Assembly: GCA_013054445.1 (NCBI GenBank) | Contig: JAAMPI010000011.1 | Coordinates: 1-64,000 of the forward strand | Direction: 5' to 3' | Source: Cudoniella acicularis | Taxonomy: Eukaryota; Ascomycota; Leotiomycetes; Helotiales; Helotiaceae | DNA: 64,000 nt | In this document: piece by piece, positions 1-11,654 of the stretch | Layout of the letters: the number at the start of each line of letters is the position of its first letter | Position numbering within the stretch: position 1 is the first letter of the stretch | The notes under the pieces: model-generated | What the model was told of the DNA's origin: nothing | The model's database searches: none | What the model saw: only the letters and a program-made list of their open reading frames with translations | Made by a program: the position numbers and the translations under genes

Positions 1-390
1 CGTCGGTGCTGATAATAAAGCCTAGGTACTTCGTCTTCTTGACTCCGAATTCGCACTTCTTAATATCAGCTTGTAGGCCAGCATCCCGAAGTCGCTGTAA
101 GACCTTTTTGACGTGGAGTTCGTGGTCTAGCTCATTCTCCGAGTAGACAAGGATGTCGTCGATATAAGCAGTACAGAAGTCGTCTAGATAGTCGAAGAGG
201 ACGTCATTCATATACCACGTGGCCACGTAGCCTCAGGCACTCCAAACCAGGACCGTGACAATATATAGAGGACCGGTGCCCGATACGGAGCCTATACCCC
301 CTACGCCAAGGTTTAGCGTAGTTCAATATCGTGTAATCCGACCTATAGGAGAGCAGGAGAGATAGCCCCCTATTACATCTTACCAAAATG
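1..390 (-). mobile_element. Ty3/gypsy retrotransposon fragment: reverse transcriptase, partial and frameshifted
   Basis: Read on the minus strand, bases 220 to 1 encode a continuous reverse transcriptase stretch with the catalytic motif YIDDILVYS, followed by a typical connection (LRDAGLQADIKKCEFGVKK, then YLGFIIS). Upstream, around 222-226, the frame must change: FGVPEATW lies in another frame from the following YMNDVLFDYLDDF, as if 2 bases were inserted. Farther upstream (to about 390) only degenerate similarity remains (RLRIG for the usual FRTRYG). The element runs off the left window edge, so the integrase side may lie outside. It looks like a dead copy. Confidence 0.8.
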
Positions 391-1524
391 AGAAATCTCT
401 TCCCTTTCCTATCTCTCTGGGAATAGGATATCTAAATCCCCGGCAGTGTGTTGGTTAGAACTAACAGTGACGTGAGAGTAGACACCTGGGGTTGGAGGCC
501 CGGATAGGGCTCTGTGACGATGGCTCAACAACTTACGCCGTTGATAGCTATATAAGAACATGCGGTGAAGGAAACAATAGTCACGTTCTTCATGGAGGGT
601 GGGTTAGAGGGTATTGTTGTGTCGTCTCTTGTTCTGTTGGAAAGCGTTGTTCTAAATCCTTTGAGAGAAGCTAACGCCAGTTACAGATAAATAAGGACGC
701 CCTGGGTGAATAATTTTTGAACTATTTAGTAAGTAAGATACTTCACGATAGTTTTTAGATCTATTTTCGTTGCTTTGGATTATTGGCTAATTTTGTTATG
801 ATAATGTCGACAGCATAAATTAATCCACGCCACAGCTCGACTACATTACGCGGCGCAGAATAGAAACATAATACAGGTGGACATGTCTGTTCACAACCAC
901 AATCACTTTTCAGAGACGTCAAATTGCTTCATTTTTCGCTTGCAGACGTGAAAAATTGCAGATAATCGTAAACAATCGCTTGCGCACGCTTTAGAAGTTA
1001 TTGTGGTTGTAGAGGTTGAAGCCTCCCTGGTGTTGATGCGCTGTAGTCGAGGAAATCAGGATAGCTTTGATTGTACTATACCGACGATTTATTATCGTCT
1101 CCCGCGCTTACCTCCGAGCAGAATTGAAGCCGTTAGGCATTTGGCATCATTACTGCTAATAGAAGTAATTAGGGGAGTATATTGAATTTCCTAGCATAAT
1201 TAGGTTGTTGTGATTTCTGTAAAGCGTTGGGCTGCGCAGGATCTAAAGGGGGATCTAGCTAGTGCGCGGCAAATTACTGCCCACACTGATATAACCAAAT
1301 CTTTAATTCTTGCTCACAAAATATCCCTTCCACCTCCGCTGCCGCTGTTACCCCACGAGGATCCCAATGTCCCATATCAGCTAGTATTATTTTGCCCAAG
1401 CGTATGTATTAGTGAATCTGCGCATCTTGGCAAGGAAATTCGTCGCTTCAAGAGGGTTCTAGAATAGCTTGACTTCTCTATTGAAAAGTAAATAACATCT
1501 CGAAAGAAAGAAAATTCTTAACTC
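391..1524. other. gene-free stretch with a short inverted repeat
   Basis: No convincing coding region. An 11-bp inverted pair (acaaccacaat near 893-903 and attgtggttgt near 999-1009) is about 95 bp apart and may be the ends of a small degenerate element. The same attgtggttgt string recurs near 13341-13351. Confidence 0.3.
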
Positions 1525-1851
1525 TTACAAAATGCCTTGTTCATTACGGCGAATACGGTAGATCTCATGTGGTAGGTTTCGAAATTCCCCGTCGTCAATC
1601 ATATACTTCTCGATGTCTATGATAATATGAAACGAAGTCTGTTGTAGCTCGGGGGACTGAAAAGGCTCGATGTGGGCGTAGTGTTTATTCATCTCATGTT
1701 CGTTCGTTAGGCGTCCTGCAAACAAAAGATATGCCTTAATGGCATTATCATACTCCGAAGACCCGCAACCTTTAAAATCGCTAACTTTAAGCCTTAAGAC
1801 TACTCTTCTTGGATTGTGTTCGGAAGAGGTCGCTAAGATAGGTGAAGCCAT
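1525..1851 (-). CDS. hypothetical small protein, doubtful
   Basis: An open frame on the minus strand. The first ATG gives about 108 residues (MASPILATSSEHNPRRVVLR...); the frame is open for about 37 codons further upstream. It has a mixed, non-repetitive composition and ends in RIRRNEQGIL. I do not recognise a family and see no motif. It lies alone in repeat-rich sequence between the reverse transcriptase fragment and the NAPE-PLD-like gene, so it may be a chance frame or a transposon remnant. Confidence 0.2.
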   Translation of the reverse strand: MASPILATSSEHNPRRVVLRLKVSDFKGCGSSEYDNAIKAYLLFAGRLTNEHEMNKHYAHIEPFQSPELQQTSFHIIIDIEKYMIDDGEFRNLPHEIYRIRRNEQGIL

Positions 1852-1962
1852 GACTCTGGTTTTGGCGGTTTTTGAGGTGAGTCTCAGAGTTAGCTTAGTG
1901 TCACGAAGTGCCTTGGAGGATCTAAAATTGGCTCCGAAGAATCCTTGTCTGACTTTTTCCAA

Positions 1963-3982
1963 TTTTAGCTAGCGGCAGTCGTAGCCGAGGAGCCGAAACA
2001 GCTCGCCTTCGACACTAGTCTATCCACCATTGCTCTCACCTTCGACTCACCCTTGCTCACCTTGACTCACCCAAACCCGCCGGTAAAGCAGCTCTGCTCA
2101 CCTTTCCGAACAGAAACAGATTTTCTTCATGTCAGGATTGGCGTATGATAATCGGCTGTTATTTGCGACCCTATCCCTAATATGTTCTTTTTTAAGAAAA
2201 GACAGTAGAAGAGGCGACCCGCTACAAACTCATTAGAGGTTCGTGACTAACTAAGACATAAAAGGCGGTATAAAGTCTATCTAACGATTAAGCTTTAAGG
2301 TCTTCAGGGCTGTCCTCTTATAGTTTTAACCTATCCTAAGGCTCCTTTACTTAAGTAGGAGCGCTGAAATAGTAAGCTTGTAGTCTTATATTACGAGTTA
2401 GGCAGCCTCTTACCTAGCTACCTGATTTACTAGCCCCCTGTTTCAGAGCCTTTATTTAAGGGTTAGGATGTAACGAACTGGTCCGAGTCCTACCGCGTAG
2501 GCCCCAGAGGTAAGTCGGGTTGGTAAGTGTTGGAAAGTGGATGAAGCTTATTAGGGTTGATCACTAGGAAGCGATCTCGTTACAAGTAAAGATAGACCAA
2601 AGTATGATATAAGATTGCTATGATAATTTAAGTACGAAGCTCCTATCTAAGGGGAAACCCATTCTACTTATATAGAACCTTCCTACTCCTAGATCTAAGG
2701 GTCGAACCTTCAATCCATCGGTCCATCACCTGATCTAGTCACGTGACTTTCATTCTTCTTAAGCCGTATTGGATTTGTCGACTCCAGCTGGTCGGATGAG
2801 TGGTATCATCAACACAAGCAATAGGAACACAAAGATCGTCCGGAGGGCTCAATTAGGGTAAATCAAGTATATTGTCAACTGTATCGAGTAAGCTATGAGG
2901 GCATTGGGCCACATATCTAGACTACAAGTGAGACATGTTTGAGACAAGTGCTGGGTGCCATAGGAGCCTCAGGCTTCCAGGCACACACTTCAACAAGCCG
3001 GGCTCATTAAGACCTCTTAGTGCCTTACAACCCTAGTTCTTTGTGCTAGCGTCCGTAGAGACTAGCCGAGCCTCAGGCCAGGGTTCGCACGTGATTACAT
3101 TCGTGACACGGCTGTATAAAGTGACGAACGTCGAAGAAACGAAATCATAAACGCGAAGAAGCTAGGGTATGTGAATATTTAGAAGAAAATGACGTAGGTT
3201 ATAGAGTGATGAAAGTAGATGTAGACGTAGCGGCGACAGAAATGCGTAGCAGCATCTTATATGTAGTCCTTTTAACCTTGTTATAGTAACAGTTTCGTGT
3301 CTAATTTCCTATCCTATTCGAGCCCTAGTGTGTGTCTACTTAGGAGGTATCGTCGCGTAACTCTTATAGTAAAATAGCATTTGAACGCAATAGACGACCA
3401 ACGGCCTAGATACCGGATGTCCTCGTCTGTAATACAAAGGGTTGAGGGGGAAGTTCGGAAACCCGATACAAGGCCGGCGAATTACAGGATGAGTAGGATT
3501 GGGCTATCTCGCACATCTAAACATATATTAGCCTTAGATCAACTCAAGATTGGGTTTTTAGGTTTAATTTCTTTTAGAAAAGTCGTATTTTTAAAATTGG
3601 TTTCCTGTATTAAAGGATCAGTTTTTAAAACTAAACCGGAATCAGGAGTGAACGGAAAACTAGGGAAGCGCTAGAAAACGGAATCGGGAAGGCTGTAGGC
3701 TGCGGAAGACCAATAACAGCACATTCGGGAAACTCGGATTTGGGTTGCCGCCTCGGGAGCCAGCGCTGTGCCGAAGACTCAAAATGGCGTTGTGCTTGCC
3801 CGCTGCGGTAAAAAAAAAACACAGAACTGAATTTTGTTGCCTACGTACATCCAGGGGGTGTGGAGCCATAGGCAGGGAATATGAGTAACCCACTAGCCAG
3901 GGGATAAACTTATCTATTACGCGCCCCCATATCTCTCAACTTCTACTTCCTAATCGTCGTGAGGAACTGCTGCGAGCATCCT
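1963..3982. other. gene-free, repeat-like intergenic region
   Basis: About 2 kb with many stops in all frames and no recognisable protein. It contains CACGTGA-type words (near 2739 and 3090) like those in the solo LTR at 9447, suggesting old LTR debris, but no bounded element could be defined. Confidence 0.3.
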
Positions 3983-5473
3983 ATGCGGAACATTCTACTA
4001 CGATTCTTCTCAAGACAACGCTCGCGCACACCTCCTCAATACTTTACTAAGGCCGAGATACCAAGATATAGAACCATGAGTTCTGGGAGTGGAGGCATTG
4101 CCGCCGCCCTGTATGCCGTGACTGTTAGTGCGCCGGCCGCGTTGGGTGCGGTGCCGGACACGGTGAGTGAGAAGAGCCATTGGTTGAGGGATAAGGCTGG
4201 CAAAGGGGATGTGAAGGGCTTTGTGAATCCGTGGGAGAGTTCTCATGAGTTCTCTTTTCCCGAAATATTCAAGGCCATGGTCCAGTGAGTGCTTTTCTGG
4301 CTCCATTTCCATGAGCCGCAGGGGCTTCTGCTTTCCAAGCAGTGCTTAGCAGCGCGCTGGAGGCAAAGAACTCGAATGACTGACATGGATTTTGCAGACA
4401 CAAGTTCTCTGGAAACAGCCAGAGGCCTGATACCACGCCACCAACTGTCTCGGTCATCAGACCCAACTTCCTCCCATCCAGAACAAGCTCACAAGCTCTG
4501 CGCGCAACATGGCTAGGACACGCATGTTACTACATTGAATTTCCCACTGGCCTACGAGTTCTCTTTGATCCCGTCTTCGAAGACCGCTGTTCCCCGTTCT
4601 CTTGGCTAGGCCACAAAAGATTCACCCCCAAACCCTGCGACATCTCTGATATTCCAATTATTGATTGTGTAAGTCATCATTCTAGTCTCGCCTTCTCAAT
4701 CATGATGGCTGATGGGTACGTCATAGGTTATCATAAGCCACTCCCATTACGACCATCTTTCTCACCCCACCATCCTCGAAATCCAAAAACGCCACCCCTC
4801 GGTCCAATTCTGTGTCCCCAAGGGCCTCCAAAAATGGTTTGCAGACTGCGGCATCAAGAACGTTGTCGAGCTCGACTGGTGGGAGGACGTTGACCTCACG
4901 TTGTCCAAATCAACAGGCGAAAAACCTCCGCCAAGTTCTTTGACGTCTGGTCCCTCTAATGATGACATTAAGGGGAGGATTTCTTGCCTCCCTTGCCAAC
5001 ATACATCTGCTCGTACTCCTTTTGATAAATCAACTACATTGTGGGCCTCTTGGTCGGTTTCTTCGGGTGACAAGTCTGTGTACTTCGGTGGTGACACCGG
5101 CTATCGCGCAGTTCCACTCTTGCCTAAAGATATCGATGACTGGGGCTCAGATTTCGCTCATCTCCCGGTCTGTCCTGCTTTCAAGCAAATCGGCGAACTT
5201 CGCGGTCCCTTTGACCTTGGGTTAATTCCGATCGGAGCTTACAATCCACGACATGTTTTGAGCCCCGTGCATTCGAATCCGTATGATTCCGTTGAGATCT
5301 TCAAGGATACGAAGTGTAAAAAAGCGATAGGAATTCACTGGGGGACATGGGCGGTGGCAGAAGAGGATGTGATGGAGCCGCCACAATTACTCAAGAGAGC
5401 GATGGCTAGAAGTAGACTTGCTGAGACTGGAGTTTTTGATATTTGTGATATTGGCGAGAGCAGGGAGTTTTGA
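3983..5473 (+). CDS. NAPE-PLD-like metallo-beta-lactamase-fold phospholipase, three exons
   Basis: Exons 3983-4284, 4398-4668 and 4727-5473 join in frame (GT-AG introns) to give about 439 aa. The protein has the metal-binding HSHYDH motif at the start of exon 3, a second metal-site GGDTG and a late HWGTW, all typical of N-acylphosphatidylethanolamine-hydrolysing phospholipase D and its fungal (yeast FMP30-like) relatives. The preceding [12 protein letters not shown] and [17 protein letters not shown] segments also match the family. It would hydrolyse N-acyl-PE or a related phospholipid. The basic N-terminus ([15 protein letters not shown]) with an Ala-rich hydrophobic segment suggests mitochondrial targeting. 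I chose the first in-frame ATG at 3983; ATG 4076 is the alternative. The gene looks intact. Confidence 0.85.
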
Positions 5474-5959
5474 GGTGTTGGGGTGGAGTTATAGGCTCTT
5501 TATTCTACACGCTATGGCGATGAGTATTAGTTTGCCTAGAAAGAAGGGTGGGAATTGTCAGGCCGGTCCTAGGCTGCCTGTCTGGAATTAACTGGATATC
5601 AGTGACGCCCAGCGTAAGATAGTTGTGTATCAATAGATTTTGGGGCGTATACACTACAATAATATATCTTTTTAATCTCCACTACTATTACCGAGAAGTG
5701 ACGATGCAAGACATAAGACCCTGGTAATGATCCAGTGATACCGCTTATTATAAGCCTGTTATTTGCCTTCCGGACGATTGGCTAATCCTGAATCCATACA
5801 CATAGAAGTGATACCTCCCTGGAAAACCTCAGCTATTGCCCGTATGCCTCCATATCCGTGACTTATAAAACCACTTATGCTTGCCCCGAAATGTACCACA
5901 TTCCTCAACAAATCCTCGGTCTTCTCCAGTAACCGAACAACGGAGGACGACGACTAACA
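5474..5959. other. intergenic region between convergent genes
   Basis: The 3' flanks of the NAPE-PLD-like gene (plus) and the rhodopsin-domain gene (minus). No coding or structural feature seen. Confidence 0.4.
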
Positions 5960-7170
5960 CTACGGGTATACTTGAGACTCGGTTGTCCCTCGCGATCGTT
6001 CATCGAGTTGAACCCAATCATCAGAATGCTTCCAAATTTTGCTCACTGAAATCGGACCTGTGCCCATTTCGTCTGATGGGGGCTGCGCTCCGGACTTAGT
6101 ACTCCTACCGAATGTTCGACTGCTAAAGGACCGGAGCGTATGAAGAAAGTCAATCTCAGGAATCAAGGGTTTGTAAACAGGCGCACAGCAGCATATCACG
6201 CTGCATGTTTGCTGAACGGTTGCCCAGATGGGATCGAGAAGTTCGTTCTTTCCAGCACTTATAGCGCCAAAACCTTCGCTGATCTTAACGAAACCAAGAA
6301 TACCGGCTCTGTTAAATTGATTATTAACATTAATATTTAAAAATGATTACCTAGATATATAGAAAGAGGTACTTACAAGCCGCCAATGATGAATATAGCA
6401 AACAATCTTGTTTTTTATTGAAGTTTTTATCTTCAACGATTGTACCATCCAAATCGCTAGCCCAATGAGGGCAAAATCCACTAGGGAATTAGGTGTTTCG
6501 CCTCCGGCAAGAAAAGCTGAACTGTTGATGCAATAGCCTGGAAGTTGCGGGTTCCAGAGCTTTTGTGCCGGTATGCATTCGAAAAAGTGTACCAAATAAG
6601 TGGCAATAGACCAAAGCAGCTGAGCAGTGCCGAGAAAATAAACGCAGTAAACGAATGGCCGACTAACATAAAATAAACGGTAGTATAGGAAAAGAAGACT
6701 AAGTTTCGCAAATAGCTGTTGCATACAGAACTGAGGCCCCATAAAGTATCCGGCCTAGTACAGACGTGCAATTAGAAAGAAGCCTAGTTGTATTTGTTCA
6801 TAATAAGTATATACCTTTTTTATACGTACGACTTCCTCCTTTGTTAGGTCTGTAACACTTTTGCCGTTCATAACTGACAAGACTAGGAAAATAGTATAGT
6901 TAGCCTAGTCAATAATCAACAAGCATAGAAATAATCAAGACAAAAGTTATAAACGATAGCAGGAACTTACGATACAGAAGCGGCACCACATATAAGATAA
7001 AAAAAGAAAGTAGCCAAAACGCTAAACCAGTCTTCCCAGGTAGGCTTGCGATTAGCACGGCGGACGGCTACAAAACGGAGCACGGTAGCTGTAATAGCCA
7101 GCGCCGTTCCCACAATAGCGACAATAAAAGCCGTTTCTTCCAAATAGTTATTGGCGATTTCAAACCCCAT
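5960..7170 (-). pseudogene. fungal rhodopsin-domain integral membrane protein, probably frameshifted
   Basis: Four blocks on the minus strand match the multi-TM fungal rhodopsin-domain (PTH11-related) family: 7170-6971 (IANNYLEETAFIVAIVGTAL, then ATVLRFVAVRR and WEDWFSVLA), about 6882-6815 (LTKEEVVRIKK), 6754-6377 (GYFMGPQFCMQQLFAKLSLL and more TM segments), and 6308-5960 (GFVKISEGFGAISAGKNELL, CSVICCCAPVYKPLIP, polar tail). Two joins fail. In block 3 the frame must shift at an A6 run (plus-strand T6 at 6411-6416) to reach LFAIFIIGGL, which splices perfectly to AGILGFVKIS. Block 1 to block 2 is out of phase at the only good splice sites. Either this is a young pseudogene or the homopolymer is a sequence error. 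No function beyond a membrane receptor-like protein can be inferred. Confidence 0.65.
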
Positions 7171-8796
7171 ATTGACTGCAAAATAAATCTCTGGAGTGAT
7201 TTCAATCGGTATTGCCCAATGACCGAATCTTGTGAGTGCGGGTTAGAGAACAGACTGGTGAAAGGGTTTGGTGCTCTCTTGCGCAACAGGGGTGCCGGCA
7301 AAGCTTGTATACGAAGTTGCAAAGCCCCAATTAGATTTGGTCAGGCTCCAGGCCGACATTCTGAAGCGAGTTCGTAAGCCAGCGCCTGTGTTCCGCCTGG
7401 GTAACACATCCAGGGAGTCCCGACTCAGCTCTCGCTGCAAGAGATTATCGAATACGGGAGGCCGCAACCGATCTGGCGACTCAGAATATACGCCAACCCA
7501 CCATTAAGTCAAGCCTTGTCCTTAAGATGCGCATCAAACATGACAACAGCTCCTTTTAATCAGTTATCTGATCTTTTGAGACGTTTTGGTCTACTCCATC
7601 CAGCGACTTGACAATAAACACGTGCGCAAATCCGGAACTCCCCCAGCAATAAGGGTATTTCGATGAATTGCGCTGCGTTGAGCTTTAGGAACCACCTCTC
7701 CTGCCGCCTGTTAAAATGAGGGAATACGATATGGCCAATCAAACCCTTAACATATGCATCCCCACACGAACAGGAGGCGGGAGACGGTGCTACGGTTCAT
7801 GAGGCGCTTTCAGGGGTTGCTCACCGTGTAGATCTGACAAAATCCAGTATAGATTTACCTGTTCTCTCAAGGCTCGGGCGAACATCGTTACAGGTAGGGT
7901 AGTTGCCTACCGGCGATCTCGATGCAAAACCCTTAGCTAAAGCCTAACTGCGCAGATATCTTGAGCCAATCAACTACGTTTTAAGGCCCACGCATCCATA
8001 TCAGAATGAGGATCACACACCAACCCACTACTACTTCACAATCACGCATTTCAGTGCAACTTTCGAAGCATGCAGCCACATCAATATCTGTGTGCGCAGT
8101 GCTTACAATGTCTCAGGATCAACCTGAAACTCTGAATCCGTTAATAGAAAGGGGTGTATCGCTCGATCTCGAGCATAAGAAACAATATTAGCCCGAATAA
8201 GGGTTTAAGAGGCAGTATTGTATGTTAGCCTTTTGGAATTTTAATCTATAATTCAAGCGAATATCCTCCCAGCTTACTATTTCCGCTACCGCGTCAACTC
8301 CTGACCTTTCCTATCGTTTTCTATATGCCACACCAAGAAAACAAAAAGCAGACTTCAACGGGTGCAAAGCCACGACCTTTAATATTCGCAATATTGCATA
8401 TATACTGTATTATGTCAAAATATAATCACAGATTGAGCTACCCTGTATTATCAATCATCAACCTGCTGCACTGTATAACGAGAATGGTTTACGCCCCGAG
8501 TCAGCTCTATTATCATTTATCAACTTGCTGTATAACGAGAAGATCCCCTTTCCTCTTGTTAACTGTAGACATTTTGCCGGATACAACATCAACCTACTGC
8601 ACTACACGACGAGAATGATCTGCGCTGAGTAGCTCCATCAGCTTGCTGCTTACAGACATTTAGCTAGTTGTGCAACGTTGGAATGGCGATCTAGTATGTA
8701 TGCAGTAAGACGTAGCGAGGAAGGAAGAGGAATCGTAGAGCTACTGTATACGCTGTGCCTCTAAAGGACACTGTTCACCAGCTGGCAGCCGCGCCT
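7171..8796. other. gene-free region with a degenerate direct repeat
   Basis: No convincing gene. Between about 8455 and 8640 a phrase like tcaacctgctgcactgtataacgagaa recurs two to three times in degenerate form (near 8457, 8519 and 8590), interleaved with tactc/gctc words. This looks like an eroded tandem repeat. Confidence 0.3.
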
Positions 8797-8804
8797 CCTG
8801 CAAC

Positions 8805-9018
8805 TAGACTGCGTGATGGGTAATCCCACGGGTACCCGTTTGGCCGTGCTTCTCTTTTGTTTCTAGGCCAAATTTAATACGGATTTTTCGACAGAACTAG
8901 AAATTTCGAGTCTATTACGAAAATACGATATTTATTAAAAAAAACCTTAGGGCTTTACCCGACGCACGGCTAGGCACGGACCAACTGGTCCGTGTACGGG
9001 TACCCATCACGCAGTCTA
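8805..9018. mobile_element. hAT-like MITE with 18-bp TIRs and 8-bp target duplication
   Basis: A 214-bp element bounded by a perfect 18-bp inverted repeat (tagactgcgtgatgggta at 8805-8822, complement at 9001-9018). It is flanked on both sides by the same 8 bases, cctgcaac (8797-8804 and 9019-9026). An 8-bp target duplication is the hallmark of hAT transposases. The interior is non-coding, with a further imperfect inverted segment around gggtaccc and the palindrome ggaccaactggtcc. Confidence 0.8.
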
Positions 9019-9026
9019 CCTGCAAC

Positions 9027-9441
9027 TTACTTCCTGACACTAAGGAAAGCGATTTCATTCGTAGGAAACGACGTGAATTGGTCCCATTCATGCGGCTTTT
9101 GCACATCCACGCCGCGGCCAGACCTTGCAGTTACGGTGGTACCAATCAGACGGGTAGCTTGAGTAGTGCCGAGAAGGAGGCTCTTGTGACGGTGGTGCCT
9201 TGAAGGTTGGGGGGCGGGGGCGGAAGCGGGGCGGCCCGAAAAGGCAGGTACGGAATACTAAGCGCAAGAGAAAGAACTTGTGATGAGATGTGTGGTTTTG
9301 CTCGTGGGAGGAGGCTGATGCTGGATTTTAGGGGTCTAATGAGTTTCCCTGTTCTCGGGGTGGAGGAGAAAGGTCAGGGAAACGAGACGTTGGCGCTTGG
9401 TAGGGCTTCAAATGCGTTTTTGGACTTGTAAGTGCTCTGGT
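9027..9441. other. intergenic region
   Basis: Short open frames exist (for example 9207-9431), but they are G-rich, antisense to one another and match nothing I recognise. Confidence 0.3.
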
Positions 9442-9446
9442 TTTCG

Positions 9447-9690
9447 TGTCACGACCCACGTGATAAGTCATGTGATTGTATCTACAGGATCTAGAGGGGA
9501 TCCCGTGATCCAGGAGATCTAGCACCACCTATATAACTATATAGTTTTCCTATATTAGAGCTTCGTGCTCAACTCACACTCTTAGCAATAAGATAAGATA
9601 ACATTCTACCAGGATCTGCTTGACACTTCTAAAACTAAGTAAACCCCTTCCGCGTGATATAGCCATACCACGTGATAACAGAACGTTACA
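9447..9690. mobile_element. solo LTR of an LTR retrotransposon with 5-bp target duplication
   Basis: A 244-bp sequence starts TGTCACG and ends CGTTACA (near-perfect inverted termini, TG...CA ends). It is bracketed by the same five bases, tttcg, at 9442-9446 and 9691-9695. Inside are CACGTGAT words and a TATA-rich core (tatataactatatag near 9530-9544), consistent with an LTR promoter. No internal retrotransposon domain lies beside it, so this is a solo LTR left by recombination. Confidence 0.8.
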
Positions 9691-9695
9691 TTTCG

Positions 9696-10172
9696 TTTGA
9701 AGATCAAAGTGGCTGATTTTTGTTTCCGATGACGATATTTGTTTGGTGGTTGAGGTTGAGATTCTTCGCGTTATCCCTCTGACCGAAGTTCACTGGATGA
9801 AATAGTATCCAAGCTGACACGAAAGTCTGCGGCTTGTACTCTAAGAAAAGTTTTCTTAGAAAACTATCTTCTATTATTAGTTAAACATTACTAAAATACA
9901 AATGCGCCAGAACCGCATTCGCCATCATCCTCTTCCCACTCTTGTAAACACCAAGCAACCCACAAGATGTGAAATGCATTACTCCGGGCTACGTCTCTTT
10001 TATCGGTGTTCTTAGAGTCTTAGACATGCTTAAAACAAGACTTAGCTTGTTGCTATCTTTGTAAGACGCTCGCGACTTGAAGAGAGGTTTATCCCTTTGC
10101 CAGCTAAAACTGTAGCAGACACTTCGCAAACCCCCTCCCTTCCATTGCGATTGATAAGGCCCTCTTACCATC
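9696..10172. other. upstream region of the MFS transporter
   Basis: No gene seen. It separates the solo LTR from the MFS pseudogene and should contain its promoter. No clear TATA box close to the ATG. Confidence 0.3.
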
Positions 10173-11654
10173 ATGTTGGCGGAGAAGAGTATTAGGGTCG
10201 TCGCTTGGGACAAACCTACAGCCCCAGCAAACCCAAAGGACTGGTCGATGGCTCGCAAATGGGCCGCTACAATCATTGTTTCCGCCTTTGCCTTCATCTC
10301 TCCTGTGGCTTCGTCCATGGTTGCACCCGCCCTGGAAGATATTGGCAGAGATCTCAATGTCCATGATTCCGCCCTCAGAGCCCTTATTTTGTCTATCTTC
10401 CTCCTCGCCTACACTCTCGGCCCGCTCATTCTAGGCCCACTTTCTGAGCTGTACGGCCGGGTCCCAGTCTTACAGCTCTCGAATCTGTTCTTCCTTGTGT
10501 TCAATCTCGGCTGCGGATTTGCTCGCACAGGACCGCAAATGATGGTTTGCCGTTTCTTTGCCGGTATTGGTGGCTCTGCCCCCTTGAGCATCGGTGGCTG
10601 CGTGCTATCAGATTGTTGGCACGCAGAGCAGCGTGGCCGAGCTATCGCTATATACTCCCTCGCCCCTCTCCTTGGGCCAGCCGTAGGCCCAATCGCAGGT
10701 GCATTCATCACCGGAAACACAACCTGGCGCTGGATCTTTTGGGTCTCGTCTCTCCTCTGCCTAGCAATTCAGGTCCTCGGTCTTTTTCTTCTGCAAGAGA
10801 CCTACGCGCCCAAACTCCTTGAGCAGAAAGCTCGTCGCCTCCAGAAACAAAATGGTGACGATACCTGGTATGTTGGTGCTCTAAAGATAACCGCCATGGA
10901 CTGGGGAACGAAGATCCAAGTCTCGATTGCGAGGCCTTTCATCATGCTCGCCACACAACCCATTATCATCGCCATTGCAGTCTACATGGCCTACTGCTAC
11001 GGCCTCACATACCTCGTTCTCTCATCCTTCCCTGGCCTATTTACCAACCCCTTTTACTACAACATGTCAACTGAGATGGGCGGCCTCAATTACATCGCCC
11101 TGGGCCTCGGATACGTTGTGGGTGTAGAGATGACAGCCAGGATTAACGATTTTACATACAGTCGATTGAAGAGAAAGAACAACAATGTAGGGAACCCCGA
11201 GTTTCGGGCTCCGGTAATGATTCCTTGCGCCATCTTGTTGCCGATTGGATTTTTATGGTATGGGTGGACGGCAGAAACGCACCAGCACTGGATTCTCCCC
11301 GACATTGGCGCCTTCCTCATAGCTATGGGTACTGTATCTGGCATTCAGACCATGCAGTCGTACGTTGTCGACGCATACACAACTTTTGCTGCAAGCGGCA
11401 TGGCGGCTGTCATGGTCTTGCGCAGTCTAGCGGGATTCGGATTCCCGTTATTTGCGCCTACAATGTATGACGCGTTGGGGTACGGCTAGGGAAACAGCCT
11501 GCTTGCATTCGTTGCTCTCGCCCTCGGGGTGCCAGCGCCCTTCTTACTCTGGAGGTATGGAGACGCATTGCGGGCTAGAAGAAAGTTTGCCGCTGGAGAT
11601 TTGACAGTTGCACGTCCTAGCACAGTTCTAGGCGTTGAAAAGTGGTATCATTGA
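10173..11654 (+). pseudogene. DHA1-type MFS transporter with an in-frame TAG near the C-terminus
   Basis: Intronless frame of 438 codons to a TAG at 11487-11489, then 54 more open codons in the same frame to TGA at 11652-11654. The product has the drug:H+ antiporter-1 signature: motif A GPLSELYGRVPV, motif C LLGPAVGPIAGAF, N-terminal NPKDWSMARKWAATIIVS and SSMVAPALEDIG. It resembles polyamine/fungicide exporters of about 490 aa. The residues around the stop read MYDALGYG-stop-GNSLLAFVALALG, whereas the family has GYGWGNSLLAF, so the stop most simply comes from TGG to TAG (a RIP-type C-to-T on the other strand). Losing the last TM helix probably abolishes transport. It lies next to the broken non-reducing PKS cluster and may be its exporter. 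Confidence 0.8.
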
